Assembly: GCA_900770195.1 (NCBI GenBank)
Contig: CAAGJI010000017.1
Span: forward strand, 1-31,745
Reading direction: 5' to 3'
From: Oscillospiraceae bacterium
Lineage (GTDB): Bacteria > Bacillota > Clostridia > Oscillospirales > Ruminococcaceae
DNA: 31,745 nucleotides
The notes below the pieces were generated by a model. It was not told where the DNA came from. It searched no databases and saw nothing but the letters and a program-made list of their open reading frames with translations. Below are positions 8,920 to 17,647 of the stretch, piece after piece (the first letter of the stretch is position 1; every line of letters starts with the position of its first letter). Made by a program: the position numbers and the translations under genes.

Positions 8920-10614
8920 TTAATACTCAAACCTGTCAATACCGCCTGATTTTACTCTGCATCTTTTCTGACAGAAACATATACCGAGTTTTGCGATATT
9001 TTCGTATTCTTCATCTCTTAAAGTTGCTTCATAATCTTTGTCTTCAATTTGTTTTAGGGCTTCATCACAGGCTTTAAGCATTTTATTATATTTGTCAACG
9101 ATTTTAAATTCCAGTATAGCAGCATAATGCCATTTTGAACGTTGCTTCACTACCAAATCAAAACGTCCGTTTCCTGACTCTCTGTTTGAAACGACCATAT
9201 AGCCGTTGAATCCTGAAACAAGTCCTGCGACAAAACCATGATAATAGTTTTCTTGTTCATCAAAACAGCTGATTGTGTTTGACATCCAGGTACAAAGCAA
9301 ATCTTCTAATTTTTCTGCATCTGCATTTAAAATTGCTTCAAGAATATCCGTCCTGCTGTCAGCGTTTAATTTTTTTGTAAACCATGCACGAATTGTATTT
9401 TTGTAAATGCTTTTTATTTCGGTATTTGGAATCACCATTTCATAATAAGTTTCATCGCCAATTGTTTCATATGATATTACTTTTAAATATCCTGTAAAAA
9501 GTAAAAAACTCCAGATATATTCGCTGTTGATGTCTATCGTTCCATATGTTATATCTTCGAAAATCTGTGCTTTGATAGGTGTACCATTTATAAGTTCTTC
9601 TATCGAATTTTTCGTTCGGTCGTTTGATTCTTCAATCAGACGCTTTATAATTTCGTTTGAACTTGTATTTGACCAATAAGGTTTGCATGGATAATTTGGA
9701 TTTGCTGTAAGGTTTTTGATATGATTGATAGTACTCCAAGGGTTGTATATCTGTGTACCGCCAAATAAATAACCATCATACCATTCCTTAATTTCGTTTG
9801 CTTTATTCTCAAGATTGTAATACTTCAAAATATCCGTTATTTCATCAGGAGTAAATCCAAACGAATCCGTAAACATCGGTGAAATAATTGTGAAAATGTC
9901 CAGATTGTTTAGTCCTGTAAAAATACTTTCCCTTGAAACTCTGAGGCACCCTGTCAAAAATGCACGGTCAAGAGAAGGATTTGTTTTAAGTGCTGATTCA
10001 AATACAGAACGAATCAGGTTTACCATATCATTATAAAATCCCTGATGAAAAGCATTTTCAAGCGGAACATCATATTCATCTATTAAAATAATAACCTTTT
10101 TATTATATGCAGATGCAAGCAAAGCTGAAATAAAGCCGATTGAAGTATTGTAATCGCTTTTATCTGCTTTTAATTCAATAAATCTTGTAAGTTTTTCTAA
10201 ATCTGTTTTTTCAATTGTCGGATTATTCAATAATATGCTTTTATGTCTTAATATTTCAGCACGTATTATATCCTTGAAAACGTCAAAAGCTTCTTCAAAT
10301 GTTCCCTGTTTCATACTTTTCAAAGAAACGCTTATAACAGGGTACTGTCCCTGATATTTCATACATTCGGGATATTCTGAAATTTTCAGACCATCAAAAA
10401 GATATGCATTGCTTTCATTTGTTCTTTCAAAGAAATACTGAATCATACTCATATTCAAAGTTTTACCAAATCTTCTTGGTCTTGTAAAAAGTCCGATTGT
10501 TGTATAACTTTCAATCAGTTCTTTTATCATCAGAGTTTTGTCAACAAAGTAATATTCATCATCAATCAATCTTTTAAAATCTTCTATTCCTATTGGTAAT
10601 GGTCTTATTTCCAT
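8920..10614 (-). CDS. AAA-ATPase-like protein with C-terminal PD-(D/E)XK nuclease domain (DUF1703)
   Basis: A protein of the AAA-ATPase-like plus DUF1703 family, which expands in many gut bacteria and has no settled function. The N-terminus MEIRPLPIGIEDFKRLI and YYFVDKTLMIKELI are family hallmarks. A Walker A variant follows (TRPRRFGKTLNMS, about residue 45), then Walker B VIILIDEYDVPLENAF. The C-terminal domain has NGRFDLVVKQ and AAILEFKIV, the D and E-x-K of a PD-(D/E)XK fold. The start at 10614 is preferred to an upstream GTG (10623) because GAGGTG sits 6 bases before it. The gene has its own promoter. A decayed second copy lies at 14675-15003. The protein may defend against, or belong to, mobile DNA; this is not shown by the sequence. 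Confidence 0.82.
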   Translation of the reverse strand: MEIRPLPIGIEDFKRLIDDEYYFVDKTLMIKELIESYTTIGLFTRPRRFGKTLNMSMIQYFFERTNESNAYLFDGLKISEYPECMKYQGQYPVISVSLKSMKQGTFEEAFDVFKDIIRAEILRHKSILLNNPTIEKTDLEKLTRFIELKADKSDYNTSIGFISALLASAYNKKVIILIDEYDVPLENAFHQGFYNDMVNLIRSVFESALKTNPSLDRAFLTGCLRVSRESIFTGLNNLDIFTIISPMFTDSFGFTPDEITDILKYYNLENKANEIKEWYDGYLFGGTQIYNPWSTINHIKNLTANPNYPCKPYWSNTSSNEIIKRLIEESNDRTKNSIEELINGTPIKAQIFEDITYGTIDINSEYIWSFLLFTGYLKVISYETIGDETYYEMVIPNTEIKSIYKNTIRAWFTKKLNADSRTDILEAILNADAEKLEDLLCTWMSNTISCFDEQENYYHGFVAGLVSGFNGYMVVSNRESGNGRFDLVVKQRSKWHYAAILEFKIVDKYNKMLKACDEALKQIEDKDYEATLRDEEYENIAKLGICFCQKRCRVKSGGIDRFEY

Positions 10615-10656
10615 AAATTTCACCTCATTTGTTATAAAATAATTCTACTACAAATT

Positions 10657-10685
10657 ATTATAACATATATCAGGTTTAATTACAA
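10657..10685 (-). promoter_or_regulatory. promoter of the AAA-ATPase/DUF1703 gene
   Basis: On the minus strand TTGTAA (10685-10680) and TATAAT (10662-10657) are separated by 17 bp. The same elements are kept at the decayed copy (15074-15046). Confidence 0.75.
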
Positions 10686-10780
10686 CCTTAAATCAATAAA
10701 AATCATAGAATTTATCATAAAATGCTGTATATAGAAATTAAAGTTAAGTACTATTATTGTGATTTTTTACATAAGAATAC

Positions 10781-10809
10781 TTGACTTTTATAACAAATTT
10801 CGATATAAT
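10781..10809 (+). promoter_or_regulatory. promoter of the iorA-iorB-paaK operon
   Basis: TTGACT (10781-10786) and TATAAT (10804-10809) are separated by 17 bp. The leader to the preferred iorA start is nearly 100 bases long. I see no T-box or riboswitch signature in it. Confidence 0.78.
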
Positions 10810-10912
10810 ATAAAGTGGTCTTTTGTATATTTGATGTAAAGAAATTTTCTTTTTAAAGATGTTTTATTTGTATCAGTTGCAGATTGAAACAAAATTAGAT
10901 TGGATTGATAAA

Positions 10913-12727
10913 ATGCATACAGAATTTTTAATGGGAAACGTTGCAATTGCTATGGGAGCGATTGCTGCGGGATTAAATGTAGTTTCGGGTTATCCCGGAA
11001 CACCTTCAACAGAAGTGCTGGAAGCAACTGCCAAGCATAATGACGGCAGTATTTATGTTGAATGGTCAACAAATGAGAAAGCAGCAATGGAACTGGCAGC
11101 AGGTGCATCATACAGCGGAGCTCGTTCTATGGTAACTATGAAACAAGTAGGATTAAATGTTGCCTCTGATCCGTTGATGAGTCTTGCTTACATTGGAGTA
11201 AAAGGCGGTATGGTTGTAATGGTGGCAGATGATCCGGGACCTATATCTTCACAGACTGAACAGGATACCCGTCATTTTGCAGCTTTTTCAAAATTGCCAT
11301 GTTTTGATCCTTCAAGTGTTCAGGAAGCTTATGATATGATTCAGGAGGCATTTGAATATTCAGAAAAATATCATACACCTGTATTATTCCGCCCTACTAC
11401 AAGAGTATGTCACGGATATGCTTCTGTTAAAGTAAAGGAACCTGAAAATTATAATATAAATAAACCTGAAGGCTTTGTAAAAGATTCTTCAAAGTGGGTA
11501 ATTTTTCCGAAACTTTCATATAAAAATCATATTGAAATAGAAAAACGCAATGAAAAGTTACATGAAGTGTTTTCTGAATATAAGCGTAATTATATTTTAT
11601 CGGAAACCGACAGCAATTGTAAGAAAGGAATTGCTACTCATGGAATAAATTTTTCATATGCTATGGAGGTTCTTGGTGAAAAGCCTTCACCAAGAATATT
11701 AAAAATATCAACTCCGTTTCCGTTTCCTGAAAAACTTGCAGTAGAATTTTTGCAGGGATTGGATGAGATTTTGTGTATTGAAGAACTTGACCCTGTAATT
11801 GAAAAGGAATTGGTTTATATTTGTGGAAAATATCATTTGCCTACAAAAATTCGTGGTAAATTGTCACATGATACAGCACTTGCAGGTGAAAATTCTTGCG
11901 ACAGCGTGATGGAATATCTCGCCAAATTTCTTGATTGGGAAAATTCTGAAACAGTTCATACAGAAACTCCTCCGCAGCTTCCTGTACGTCCGCCTGTTTT
12001 ATGTGCAGGCTGTCCGCACAGAGCATCATTCTTTGCAGTAAAGGAAGCTATGAAAGGTAAAAAAAGTGTATTCTGTGGAGACATAGGCTGTTATACTTTG
12101 GGAAATGCTATGCCGTTAGATATGGTTGATACCTGTCTTTGCATGGGGGCAGGGGTGAACATAACACAAGGTATAGGAAAAATAGAACCTGATACAAACT
12201 GTTTTGCTTTTGTAGGAGATTCAACATTTTTCGCATCTGCAATTACAGGAATGATAAATGCTGTATACAATCAGGCAGATATGACATTAATTGTACTTGA
12301 TAACTCAACTACTGCTATGACAGGACATCAGCCTCACCCAGGCACAGGTAAAACTATGATGGGACAGTTTGTAGATAAGGTAAGTATTGTGGATACATTG
12401 CACGGAATAGGGGTTAAAACTGTTGAAACTGTAAATCCGCTTAATCTTAATGATGCAATAGAATGTGTAAAACGTGTGGCATCTCAAAGAGGCGTAAAAG
12501 CAATTATTTTTAAGTCGCCGTGTGCTGTACTTATAAAATCAAATAAACCTGCACAAATTGATGATGATAAGTGTGTTCAGTGTAAAAAATGTATAAAGAC
12601 ACTTGGCTGTCCGGGTATTGTTCTGAATAATGGCAAAGTTCAGATAGAACAATCTTTGTGTACAGGCTGTGGATTATGTTCACAAGTCTGTCCTACAAAA
12701 GCAATAGGAGGTGGTTGCAATGCATAA
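10913..12727 (+). CDS. iorA: indolepyruvate ferredoxin oxidoreductase, alpha subunit
   Basis: Catalytic subunit of the oxygen-sensitive enzyme that interconverts aryl-pyruvates (indolepyruvate, phenylpyruvate) with aryl-acetyl-CoA and CO2 using ferredoxin. The N-terminal pyrimidine domain starts MGNVAIAMGAIAAG and holds VSGYPGTPSTE. The thiamine-diphosphate domain has CAGCPHR (364-370), GDIGCYTLG (389) and GDST (435) to DNSTTAMTG. The C-terminus carries two [4Fe-4S] ferredoxin motifs: C554, C557, C560 and C566, then C583, C586, C589 and C593. The start at 10913 (MHTEFLMGN) matches the family length; an in-frame ATG at 10859 would add 18 unusual residues, and neither has a strong ribosome binding site. 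The stop overlaps iorB by 8 bases. Confidence 0.93.
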   Translation: MHTEFLMGNVAIAMGAIAAGLNVVSGYPGTPSTEVLEATAKHNDGSIYVEWSTNEKAAMELAAGASYSGARSMVTMKQVGLNVASDPLMSLAYIGVKGGMVVMVADDPGPISSQTEQDTRHFAAFSKLPCFDPSSVQEAYDMIQEAFEYSEKYHTPVLFRPTTRVCHGYASVKVKEPENYNINKPEGFVKDSSKWVIFPKLSYKNHIEIEKRNEKLHEVFSEYKRNYILSETDSNCKKGIATHGINFSYAMEVLGEKPSPRILKISTPFPFPEKLAVEFLQGLDEILCIEELDPVIEKELVYICGKYHLPTKIRGKLSHDTALAGENSCDSVMEYLAKFLDWENSETVHTETPPQLPVRPPVLCAGCPHRASFFAVKEAMKGKKSVFCGDIGCYTLGNAMPLDMVDTCLCMGAGVNITQGIGKIEPDTNCFAFVGDSTFFASAITGMINAVYNQADMTLIVLDNSTTAMTGHQPHPGTGKTMMGQFVDKVSIVDTLHGIGVKTVETVNPLNLNDAIECVKRVASQRGVKAIIFKSPCAVLIKSNKPAQIDDDKCVQCKKCIKTLGCPGIVLNNGKVQIEQSLCTGCGLCSQVCPTKAIGGGCNA

Positions 12728-13292
12728 GAATATAATTTTATGTGGAGTTGGAGGACAGGGAATTGTTCTTACTTCAAAATTGCTTGCTGCTGCTGCAATG
12801 TCAAAAGGTATTCAGGTTATGAGTGCTGAAACAATCGGAATGGCGCAGAAAGGCGGCAGCGTTTTTAGTTTTCTTCGCATGGGAGATAATCTTAATTGTC
12901 CGATGTTTCCGAAGAAAACAGCCGACCTGCTTATTGGATTTGAACCTGCTGAAGCGGTAAGAATGTTGCCGTATCTTAAACCTGACGGAACAGTAATTTT
13001 AAATACGCACCCTATTCAGCCTGTAACAATAACATTGGGTAATGGTGAATATAATGCTCAGGAAATGATAGATTATATTCATAGAAATTCAAGAAATGTT
13101 ATACAATTGAATGGTGATTCAGCCTGTCAAAAAATAGGTTCTCCAAAAGTACTTAATATGGTAATGCTGGGGGCTGTATTACGCAGTAATGTATTGCCGT
13201 TGACTCTGAATGAAGTAACAGATATTATGGAAAAGACTGTAAAACCGCAGTTTATAGAACTTAATAAAAAAGCTCTGAATTATGAAGAATAA
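12720..13292 (+). CDS. iorB: indolepyruvate ferredoxin oxidoreductase, beta subunit
   Basis: The gamma-domain-type partner subunit that completes the IorAB complex. The protein begins with a glycine-rich block, NIILCGVGGQGIVLTSKLLA, followed by SAETIGMAQKGGSVFSFLR, both characteristic of the family. The length, about 190 residues, is normal. The start at 12720 is chosen because AGGAGG lies about 8 bases ahead, within the end of iorA; an in-frame GTG at 12711 lies too close to that site. The overlap with iorA implies translational coupling. paaK follows after 12 bases. Confidence 0.93.
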   Translation: MHKNIILCGVGGQGIVLTSKLLAAAAMSKGIQVMSAETIGMAQKGGSVFSFLRMGDNLNCPMFPKKTADLLIGFEPAEAVRMLPYLKPDGTVILNTHPIQPVTITLGNGEYNAQEMIDYIHRNSRNVIQLNGDSACQKIGSPKVLNMVMLGAVLRSNVLPLTLNEVTDIMEKTVKPQFIELNKKALNYEE

Positions 13293-13304
13293 GGAGAAAT
13301 AATA

Positions 13305-14540
13305 ATGGAAATAAATGAAAAACAACTTGAACAGGTTAATGAACGTATTAAGGCACTTATAAGTTCAGACAGTTTTTATGGAAAAAAACTTGAAGCAGCA
13401 GGAATAACAGAAGTGCATACGGCAGAAGATTTTAAAAAACTTCCTTTTTCAGAAAAGAAAGATTTGCGTGATGCATATCCTTTAGGACTTATGGCTGCAC
13501 CTGAAGAAGAAATCGTTCGTATTCATTCATCATCGGGTACAACAGGTACTCCTGTAATTATTCCATATACTGCAAAAGATGTTGATGACTGGGCAATTCA
13601 GTTTAAGCGTTGCTACGAGATGGCAGGAATTACTAATATGGACAGAATTCAAATAACTCCCGGATATGGACTGTGGACAGCAGGAATAGGTTTTCAGAAT
13701 GGTGCTGAAAAATTGGGAGCAATGGTTATTCCAATGGGTCCTGGCAATACTGAAAAGCAGTTGAAAATGATGGAAGATATGAAAAGTACCGTGTTATGTT
13801 CTACATCCTCATATGCACTTTTGCTGGCTGAAGAAATTGGCAAACGTGGTATAAAAGACAAAATCCATTTGAAAAAGGGAGTTATCGGTTCTGAACGCTG
13901 GAGTCAGAAAATGCGTGACAGAATTTCAAATGAACTTGGCATTGAATTGTATGATATTTATGGATTAACTGAAATCTATGGACCTGGTATAGGAATAAGC
14001 TGTAAAGAAAATAACGGTATGCATTACTGGAATGATTATATTTATCTTGAAATTATTGATTCGGTAACAGGTGAGAATCTGCCTGACGGTGAAACAGGTG
14101 AGATTGTTATTACTACGCTTGTTAAAGAGGGTGCACCTCTTATTCGTTACAGAACGCATGACTTATCACGAATTATTCCACAGCCTTGTGCCTGCGGATG
14201 TAAATTCCCGAAAATTGATATAATTATGGGAAGAACAGACGATATGATGAAGATTAAAGGTGTAAATGTATTTCCAAGTCAGATTGAAGAAATACTCAAT
14301 GCATTTGAGGAAATTTCAAGTGAATATCAGATACGTATTTCTCATCTTGATGGTAAAGATACAATGCGTATTTATGTGGAATCAACAGGAGATGTTGATT
14401 TTGCAGATTTAAGTCGTCGTATTGCTGAACAGGTTAAGAGTCGTATAGGATTCACTCCTATTGTAAAAGTAGTAGAAGTTGGAGTACTGCCTCGCAGTAT
14501 GAAAAAAACTGCCCGTGTAATTGATGAAAGATTTGATTAA
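13305..14540 (+). CDS. paaK: phenylacetate-CoA ligase
   Basis: An adenylate-forming ligase that joins phenylacetate or a similar aryl-acetate to CoA using ATP. The P-loop-like motif is SSSGTTGTP (75-83), and the adenylate-binding block is YDIYGLTEIYGPG (216-228). The hinge and C-terminal lid are present with MGRTDDMMKIKGVNVFPSQ. The roughly 410-residue length is short compared with typical PaaK (about 430) but complete. AAGGAG (13291-13296) sits 8 bases before the ATG. Together with IorAB it can run in either direction: oxidising aromatic amino acids for ATP, or fixing CO2 onto aryl-acetates to make aromatic amino acids, as reported for rumen ruminococci. The sequence does not tell which direction applies. 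Confidence 0.92.
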   Translation: MEINEKQLEQVNERIKALISSDSFYGKKLEAAGITEVHTAEDFKKLPFSEKKDLRDAYPLGLMAAPEEEIVRIHSSSGTTGTPVIIPYTAKDVDDWAIQFKRCYEMAGITNMDRIQITPGYGLWTAGIGFQNGAEKLGAMVIPMGPGNTEKQLKMMEDMKSTVLCSTSSYALLLAEEIGKRGIKDKIHLKKGVIGSERWSQKMRDRISNELGIELYDIYGLTEIYGPGIGISCKENNGMHYWNDYIYLEIIDSVTGENLPDGETGEIVITTLVKEGAPLIRYRTHDLSRIIPQPCACGCKFPKIDIIMGRTDDMMKIKGVNVFPSQIEEILNAFEEISSEYQIRISHLDGKDTMRIYVESTGDVDFADLSRRIAEQVKSRIGFTPIVKVVEVGVLPRSMKKTARVIDERFD

Positions 14541-14587
14541 GCGTTTTGACTAATAAAAAACTTTCAGTTGTTCTGTTAAGATTAAAA

Positions 14588-14618
14588 AAAGAGGAGCGGT
14601 TTAAAATCGCTCCTCTTT
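14588..14618 (+). terminator. terminator of the iorA-iorB-paaK operon
   Basis: AAAGAGGAGCG (14588-14598) pairs perfectly with CGCTCCTCTTT (14608-14618). The T tail is short, but the stem is GC-rich and the position about 50 bases after paaK fits. Confidence 0.8.
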
Positions 14619-14674
14619 ATATTATATCAATGCCTTATAAAGCACAGTAAACGTAACATTGAATTTGTTACATC

Positions 14675-15003
14675 TCTTAATACTCAAACCTGTCAATACC
14701 ACCGGATTTTGCTCTGCATCTGCATTCAGGATAGCTTCGAGAATATCTGTTCTGCTGTCAGCGTTTAATTTTTTTGTGAACCATGCACGAATTGTATTTT
14801 TGTAAATGCTTTCTGTTTCCGCATCAGGAACGTCATATTCATCTATTAAGATGATGACTTTTTTATTATATGCAGATGCAAGTAATTTGGAAATAAAACC
14901 TATTGAAGTATTGTAATCACTAGTGTTTTATCAACGAAATAATAGCTTGAATCTATTATTTTTTGAAATCTTCTATACCGATTGGCAATGGTTTTCTTTC
15001 CAT
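14675..15003 (-). pseudogene. decayed copy of the AAA-ATPase/DUF1703 gene
   Basis: On the minus strand the segment keeps the start region, promoter, part of the ATPase core, a C-terminal piece and the final GGIDRFEY-like codons of the intact gene at 8920-10614. At least three internal deletions reduce about 1700 bp to 330 bp. The one near the 3' end fits recombination between copies of TCTGCATCT, which in the intact gene occur near 8954 and 9319 and here occur once. Surviving parts correspond to 8920-8960, 9320-9420, 10067-10150 and 10534-10614. The coding frame is broken and no product is expected. Confidence 0.85.
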
Positions 15004-15045
15004 AGTATTCACCTCATTTGTCATAAAATAATTCTACTATATATT

Positions 15046-15074
15046 ATTATAACATACATTATGTTTAATTACAA
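15046..15074 (-). promoter_or_regulatory. relict promoter of the decayed AAA-ATPase copy
   Basis: On the minus strand TTGTAA (15074-15069) and TATAAT (15051-15046) are separated by 17 bp, matching the promoter of the intact copy. The -35 forms an inverted repeat with the -35 of the divergent phosphatase promoter. Confidence 0.6.
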
Positions 15075-15089
15075 GCCTGAATTAAAAAC

Positions 15090-15118
15090 TTGTAATTAGT
15101 TCTGAAATATGGTAAAAT
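15090..15118 (+). promoter_or_regulatory. promoter of the phosphatase-polymerase operon
   Basis: TTGTAA (15090-15095) and TAAAAT (15113-15118) are separated by 17 bp. TAATTACAAG (15066-15075) and CTTGTAATTA (15089-15098) form a perfect 10-bp inverted repeat that spans the -35 boxes of both divergent promoters. No LexA/DinR box was seen. Confidence 0.65.
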
Positions 15119-15156
15119 ATATTTATAGTTAATCATACTACAGGGAGAATTAAAAA

Positions 15157-15621
15157 ATGATAAAAATAATGTTTGTATGCCATGGAAATATTTGTCGTTC
15201 TCCAATGGCTGAATTTATAATGAAAAAAATCACAGAAGATGCAGGATTGCAAGATGAATTTTATATCAAATCAAGTGCCACAAGTACTGAAGAAATCTGG
15301 AATGGGAAAGGTAATCCTGTATATCCGCCTGCAAAAGCTGAGTTGAAAAAGCATGGTATATTATCAGATGGAAAATATGCAGTTCAGCTTAAAAAGAATG
15401 ACTATGAAAAATATGATATGTTTATCGGAATGGATTCGGCAAATATCAGAAATATGAGAAGGATATTTGGGAATGATAAAGATGAAAAAATATTTAAGCT
15501 GATGAGTTTTTGTGGTTATGGAAATGATGTTGCAGATCCATGGTATAGCGGTGACTTTGAAACGACATATAATGATATATTTAAAGGATGTAAAGCTTTG
15601 CTTGAATATTTAAAAAAATAA
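15157..15621 (+). CDS. low-molecular-weight protein-tyrosine phosphatase
   Basis: A Wzb/PtpA-type phosphatase that removes phosphate from tyrosine (or from arginine in some Firmicutes). The P-loop is VCHGNICRSP, with nucleophile C8 and R14, and the general acid is D127 in DVADPWYSGDF. Length and fold match the family. A GGGAG site precedes the ATG. The gene stands 40 bases before a Y-family polymerase gene and 6 kb from the capsule tyrosine kinase. It could oppose that kinase, which also has its own CpsB-type phosphatase, or it could act elsewhere. Confidence 0.9.
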   Translation: MIKIMFVCHGNICRSPMAEFIMKKITEDAGLQDEFYIKSSATSTEEIWNGKGNPVYPPAKAELKKHGILSDGKYAVQLKKNDYEKYDMFIGMDSANIRNMRRIFGNDKDEKIFKLMSFCGYGNDVADPWYSGDFETTYNDIFKGCKALLEYLKK

Positions 15622-15661
15622 TGAAATCAGACTGAAAATTATAGCAAAGACAGAAGGATAA

Positions 15662-17140
15662 ATGAGAATGTATATCTGTATTGATCTTAAAAGTTTTTAT
15701 GCCTCTGTAGAATGTGTTGACAGAGGTTTAGACCCCTTAGACACAAATCTTGTTGTTGCAGATGAAGGCAGAACTGAAAAAACAATTTGTCTTGCAGTTA
15801 CACCTTCATTAAAAGCATATGGAGTATCAGGAAGAGCAAGACTTTTTGAAGTCATACAAAAAATAGAAGAAGTGAACAGGAAACGCCTGCGAAAAGAACC
15901 GTATCATTGTTTTACAGACAGTTCATTTTTTGCATCAGTTCTGAAAAATCATCCTTCGTTTAAAGCTGATTTTATCATTGCACCTCCTCGTATGGCACAT
16001 TATATGAATGTCAGCACACAGATTTATAATATTTATCTGAAATATATTTCACCCGATGATATACACGTTTATTCAATTGATGAAGTTTTCATAGATGCAT
16101 CAGGTTATTTGAAATTGTACAAATGCACTGCAAAGGAACTTGCAATAAAGATGATTCGTGATGTTCTGAAAGAAACAGGAATCACAGCAACAGCAGGTAT
16201 AGGAACAAATATGTATCTTGCTAAAGTGGCTATGGATATTGTCGCAAAAAAGATGCCTGCTGATGAAAATGGAGTGCGAATTGCAGAACTTGATGAATAT
16301 TCTTACAGAAAAGAATTATGGGATCATAAGCCTATAACAGATTTCTGGCGTATTGGGAATGGATATGCGAAAAAACTTGCTGATCTCAGACTGTATACAA
16401 TGGGTGATATTGCACGTTATTCTGAATATGGCGAAAATAAGCTGTTTAAAGTATTCGGTGTTGCCGCTGAATTTCTGATTGATCATGCATGGGGATATGA
16501 ACCTTGTACTATGAAAGCAATTAAGGAATATATTCCAAAAGACCATAGTATAAGTCAGGGGCAGGTTTTATCATATCCTTATGACTTTGAAAAAGGCGGT
16601 TTAATAATTCGTGAAATGACAGAACTTCTTGTTCTTGATCTTGTCAGAAAATGTCTTGTTACAGATCAGATAGCTTTGACAATAGGATATGATCATACAG
16701 GTATTCCAGGCCAATATAAGGGTAAATTTGAAATTGACAGATATGGCAAAAAAATACCACATCAGGCACATGGTACAATAAATTTAGAATGTCAGACATC
16801 TTCAACAAAGATTATAATGCAAAAGGTAATGGAATTATATCACAAAATCACGAATCCCGAATTGCTTGTACGCAGAATGTATGTTACTGCAAATCATGTT
16901 ATTTCAAAATCCGAGATAAAAGAGAAAATTGTACAGTACAGCTTATTTGATGATATTGAAAAATTGGAAGAAGAACGAAAACAGGAAAAGACAAGTCTTG
17001 AAAAAGAAAATAATCTGCAAAAAGCAATGATTGATATAAAGGATAAATTCGGAAAAAATGCAATATTAAAAGGTGTGAATTTTTGTGAAGGTGCAACAAC
17101 CATTGAGAGAAATGGACAAGTGGGAGGTCATAAGGCATGA
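15662..17140 (+). CDS. UvrX/YqjW-like Y-family DNA polymerase
   Basis: A translesion polymerase of the UvrX/YqjW group found on Firmicute chromosomes, phages and plasmids. The first metal-binding motif is CIDLKSFYASVEC (D8), and the second is YSIDEVFID with D140 and E141. Helix-hairpin-helix and little-finger regions follow, and the last 70 residues are lysine- and glutamate-rich. The 492-residue length is longer than DinB, consistent with UvrX. Either ATG 15662 or ATG 15668 could be used; AGAAGG sits 4 bases before the first. The end overlaps the YolD-like gene by 4 bases (ATGA), the usual pairing. No SOS box is visible ahead of the operon. Confidence 0.88.
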   Translation: MRMYICIDLKSFYASVECVDRGLDPLDTNLVVADEGRTEKTICLAVTPSLKAYGVSGRARLFEVIQKIEEVNRKRLRKEPYHCFTDSSFFASVLKNHPSFKADFIIAPPRMAHYMNVSTQIYNIYLKYISPDDIHVYSIDEVFIDASGYLKLYKCTAKELAIKMIRDVLKETGITATAGIGTNMYLAKVAMDIVAKKMPADENGVRIAELDEYSYRKELWDHKPITDFWRIGNGYAKKLADLRLYTMGDIARYSEYGENKLFKVFGVAAEFLIDHAWGYEPCTMKAIKEYIPKDHSISQGQVLSYPYDFEKGGLIIREMTELLVLDLVRKCLVTDQIALTIGYDHTGIPGQYKGKFEIDRYGKKIPHQAHGTINLECQTSSTKIIMQKVMELYHKITNPELLVRRMYVTANHVISKSEIKEKIVQYSLFDDIEKLEEERKQEKTSLEKENNLQKAMIDIKDKFGKNAILKGVNFCEGATTIERNGQVGGHKA

Positions 17141-17535
17141 GTAATTATGATGATATTATAAAACATGACAGATATATGCTGAAATATCACCTTCCACAGC
17201 CTATACAAAAACGTGCTGTGCAGTTTTCACCATTTGCAGCGTTAACAGGATTTGATGAAGAAATAGATGAAACAGCACGTATTACAGATACACAAATAAA
17301 TCTTTCTGAAGACGATGCAGTTTTATTAAATCAGAATTTATCTTATCTTTTGGAACATCAATACGAAGAAATATCTGTGAAACTTACCTATTTCAAGTCT
17401 GATAGCAAAAAAGAAGGCGGAAGCTATATCGATTATAAAGGTGTTTTCAAGTATTTAAAAGAAGATACACGCTGTCTGATGTTTCAGGACGGTAAGGAAA
17501 TCAGCATAGACAATATTGAAAAAATCAAGATATAA
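17137..17535 (+). CDS. YolD-like protein
   Basis: A small cytoplasmic protein of the YolD-like family that travels with UvrX/YqjW polymerases and is thought to influence them; its biochemical role is not known. The N-terminal part MSNYDDIIKHDRYM and the block RAVQFSPFAALTGFDEEI are the family signature. The rest has the typical beta-rich pattern ending in the ISIDNIEKIKI strand. It starts in the 4-base ATGA overlap with the polymerase, so translation is coupled. No terminator is seen after it. Confidence 0.88.
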   Translation: MSNYDDIIKHDRYMLKYHLPQPIQKRAVQFSPFAALTGFDEEIDETARITDTQINLSEDDAVLLNQNLSYLLEHQYEEISVKLTYFKSDSKKEGGSYIDYKGVFKYLKEDTRCLMFQDGKEISIDNIEKIKI

Positions 17536-17556
17536 TTAAAACTCTGCGAAATTAAG

Positions 17557-17585
17557 TTGATTTTTGAGTGGGTTTATGGTATAAT
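17557..17585 (+). promoter_or_regulatory. promoter of the Rpn-family gene
   Basis: TTGATT (17557-17562) and TATAAT (17580-17585) are separated by 17 bp, about 60 bases before the start codon. Confidence 0.75.
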
Positions 17586-17647
17586 GATTGTAGTTAAAAT
17601 AAGATTATCTCATAACTAAAGCATTGATAATTATAAGGAGTGATATA

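Noticed and set aside
10859..10912. ATG at 10859 as the iorA start
   Set aside because: It adds 18 residues not expected in the family; the usual M-G-N opening lies just after 10913. It is kept as an alternative only.
10810..10912. T-box or other riboswitch ahead of iorA
   Set aside because: No T-box anti-terminator signature or conserved riboswitch core is visible in the roughly 100-base leader.
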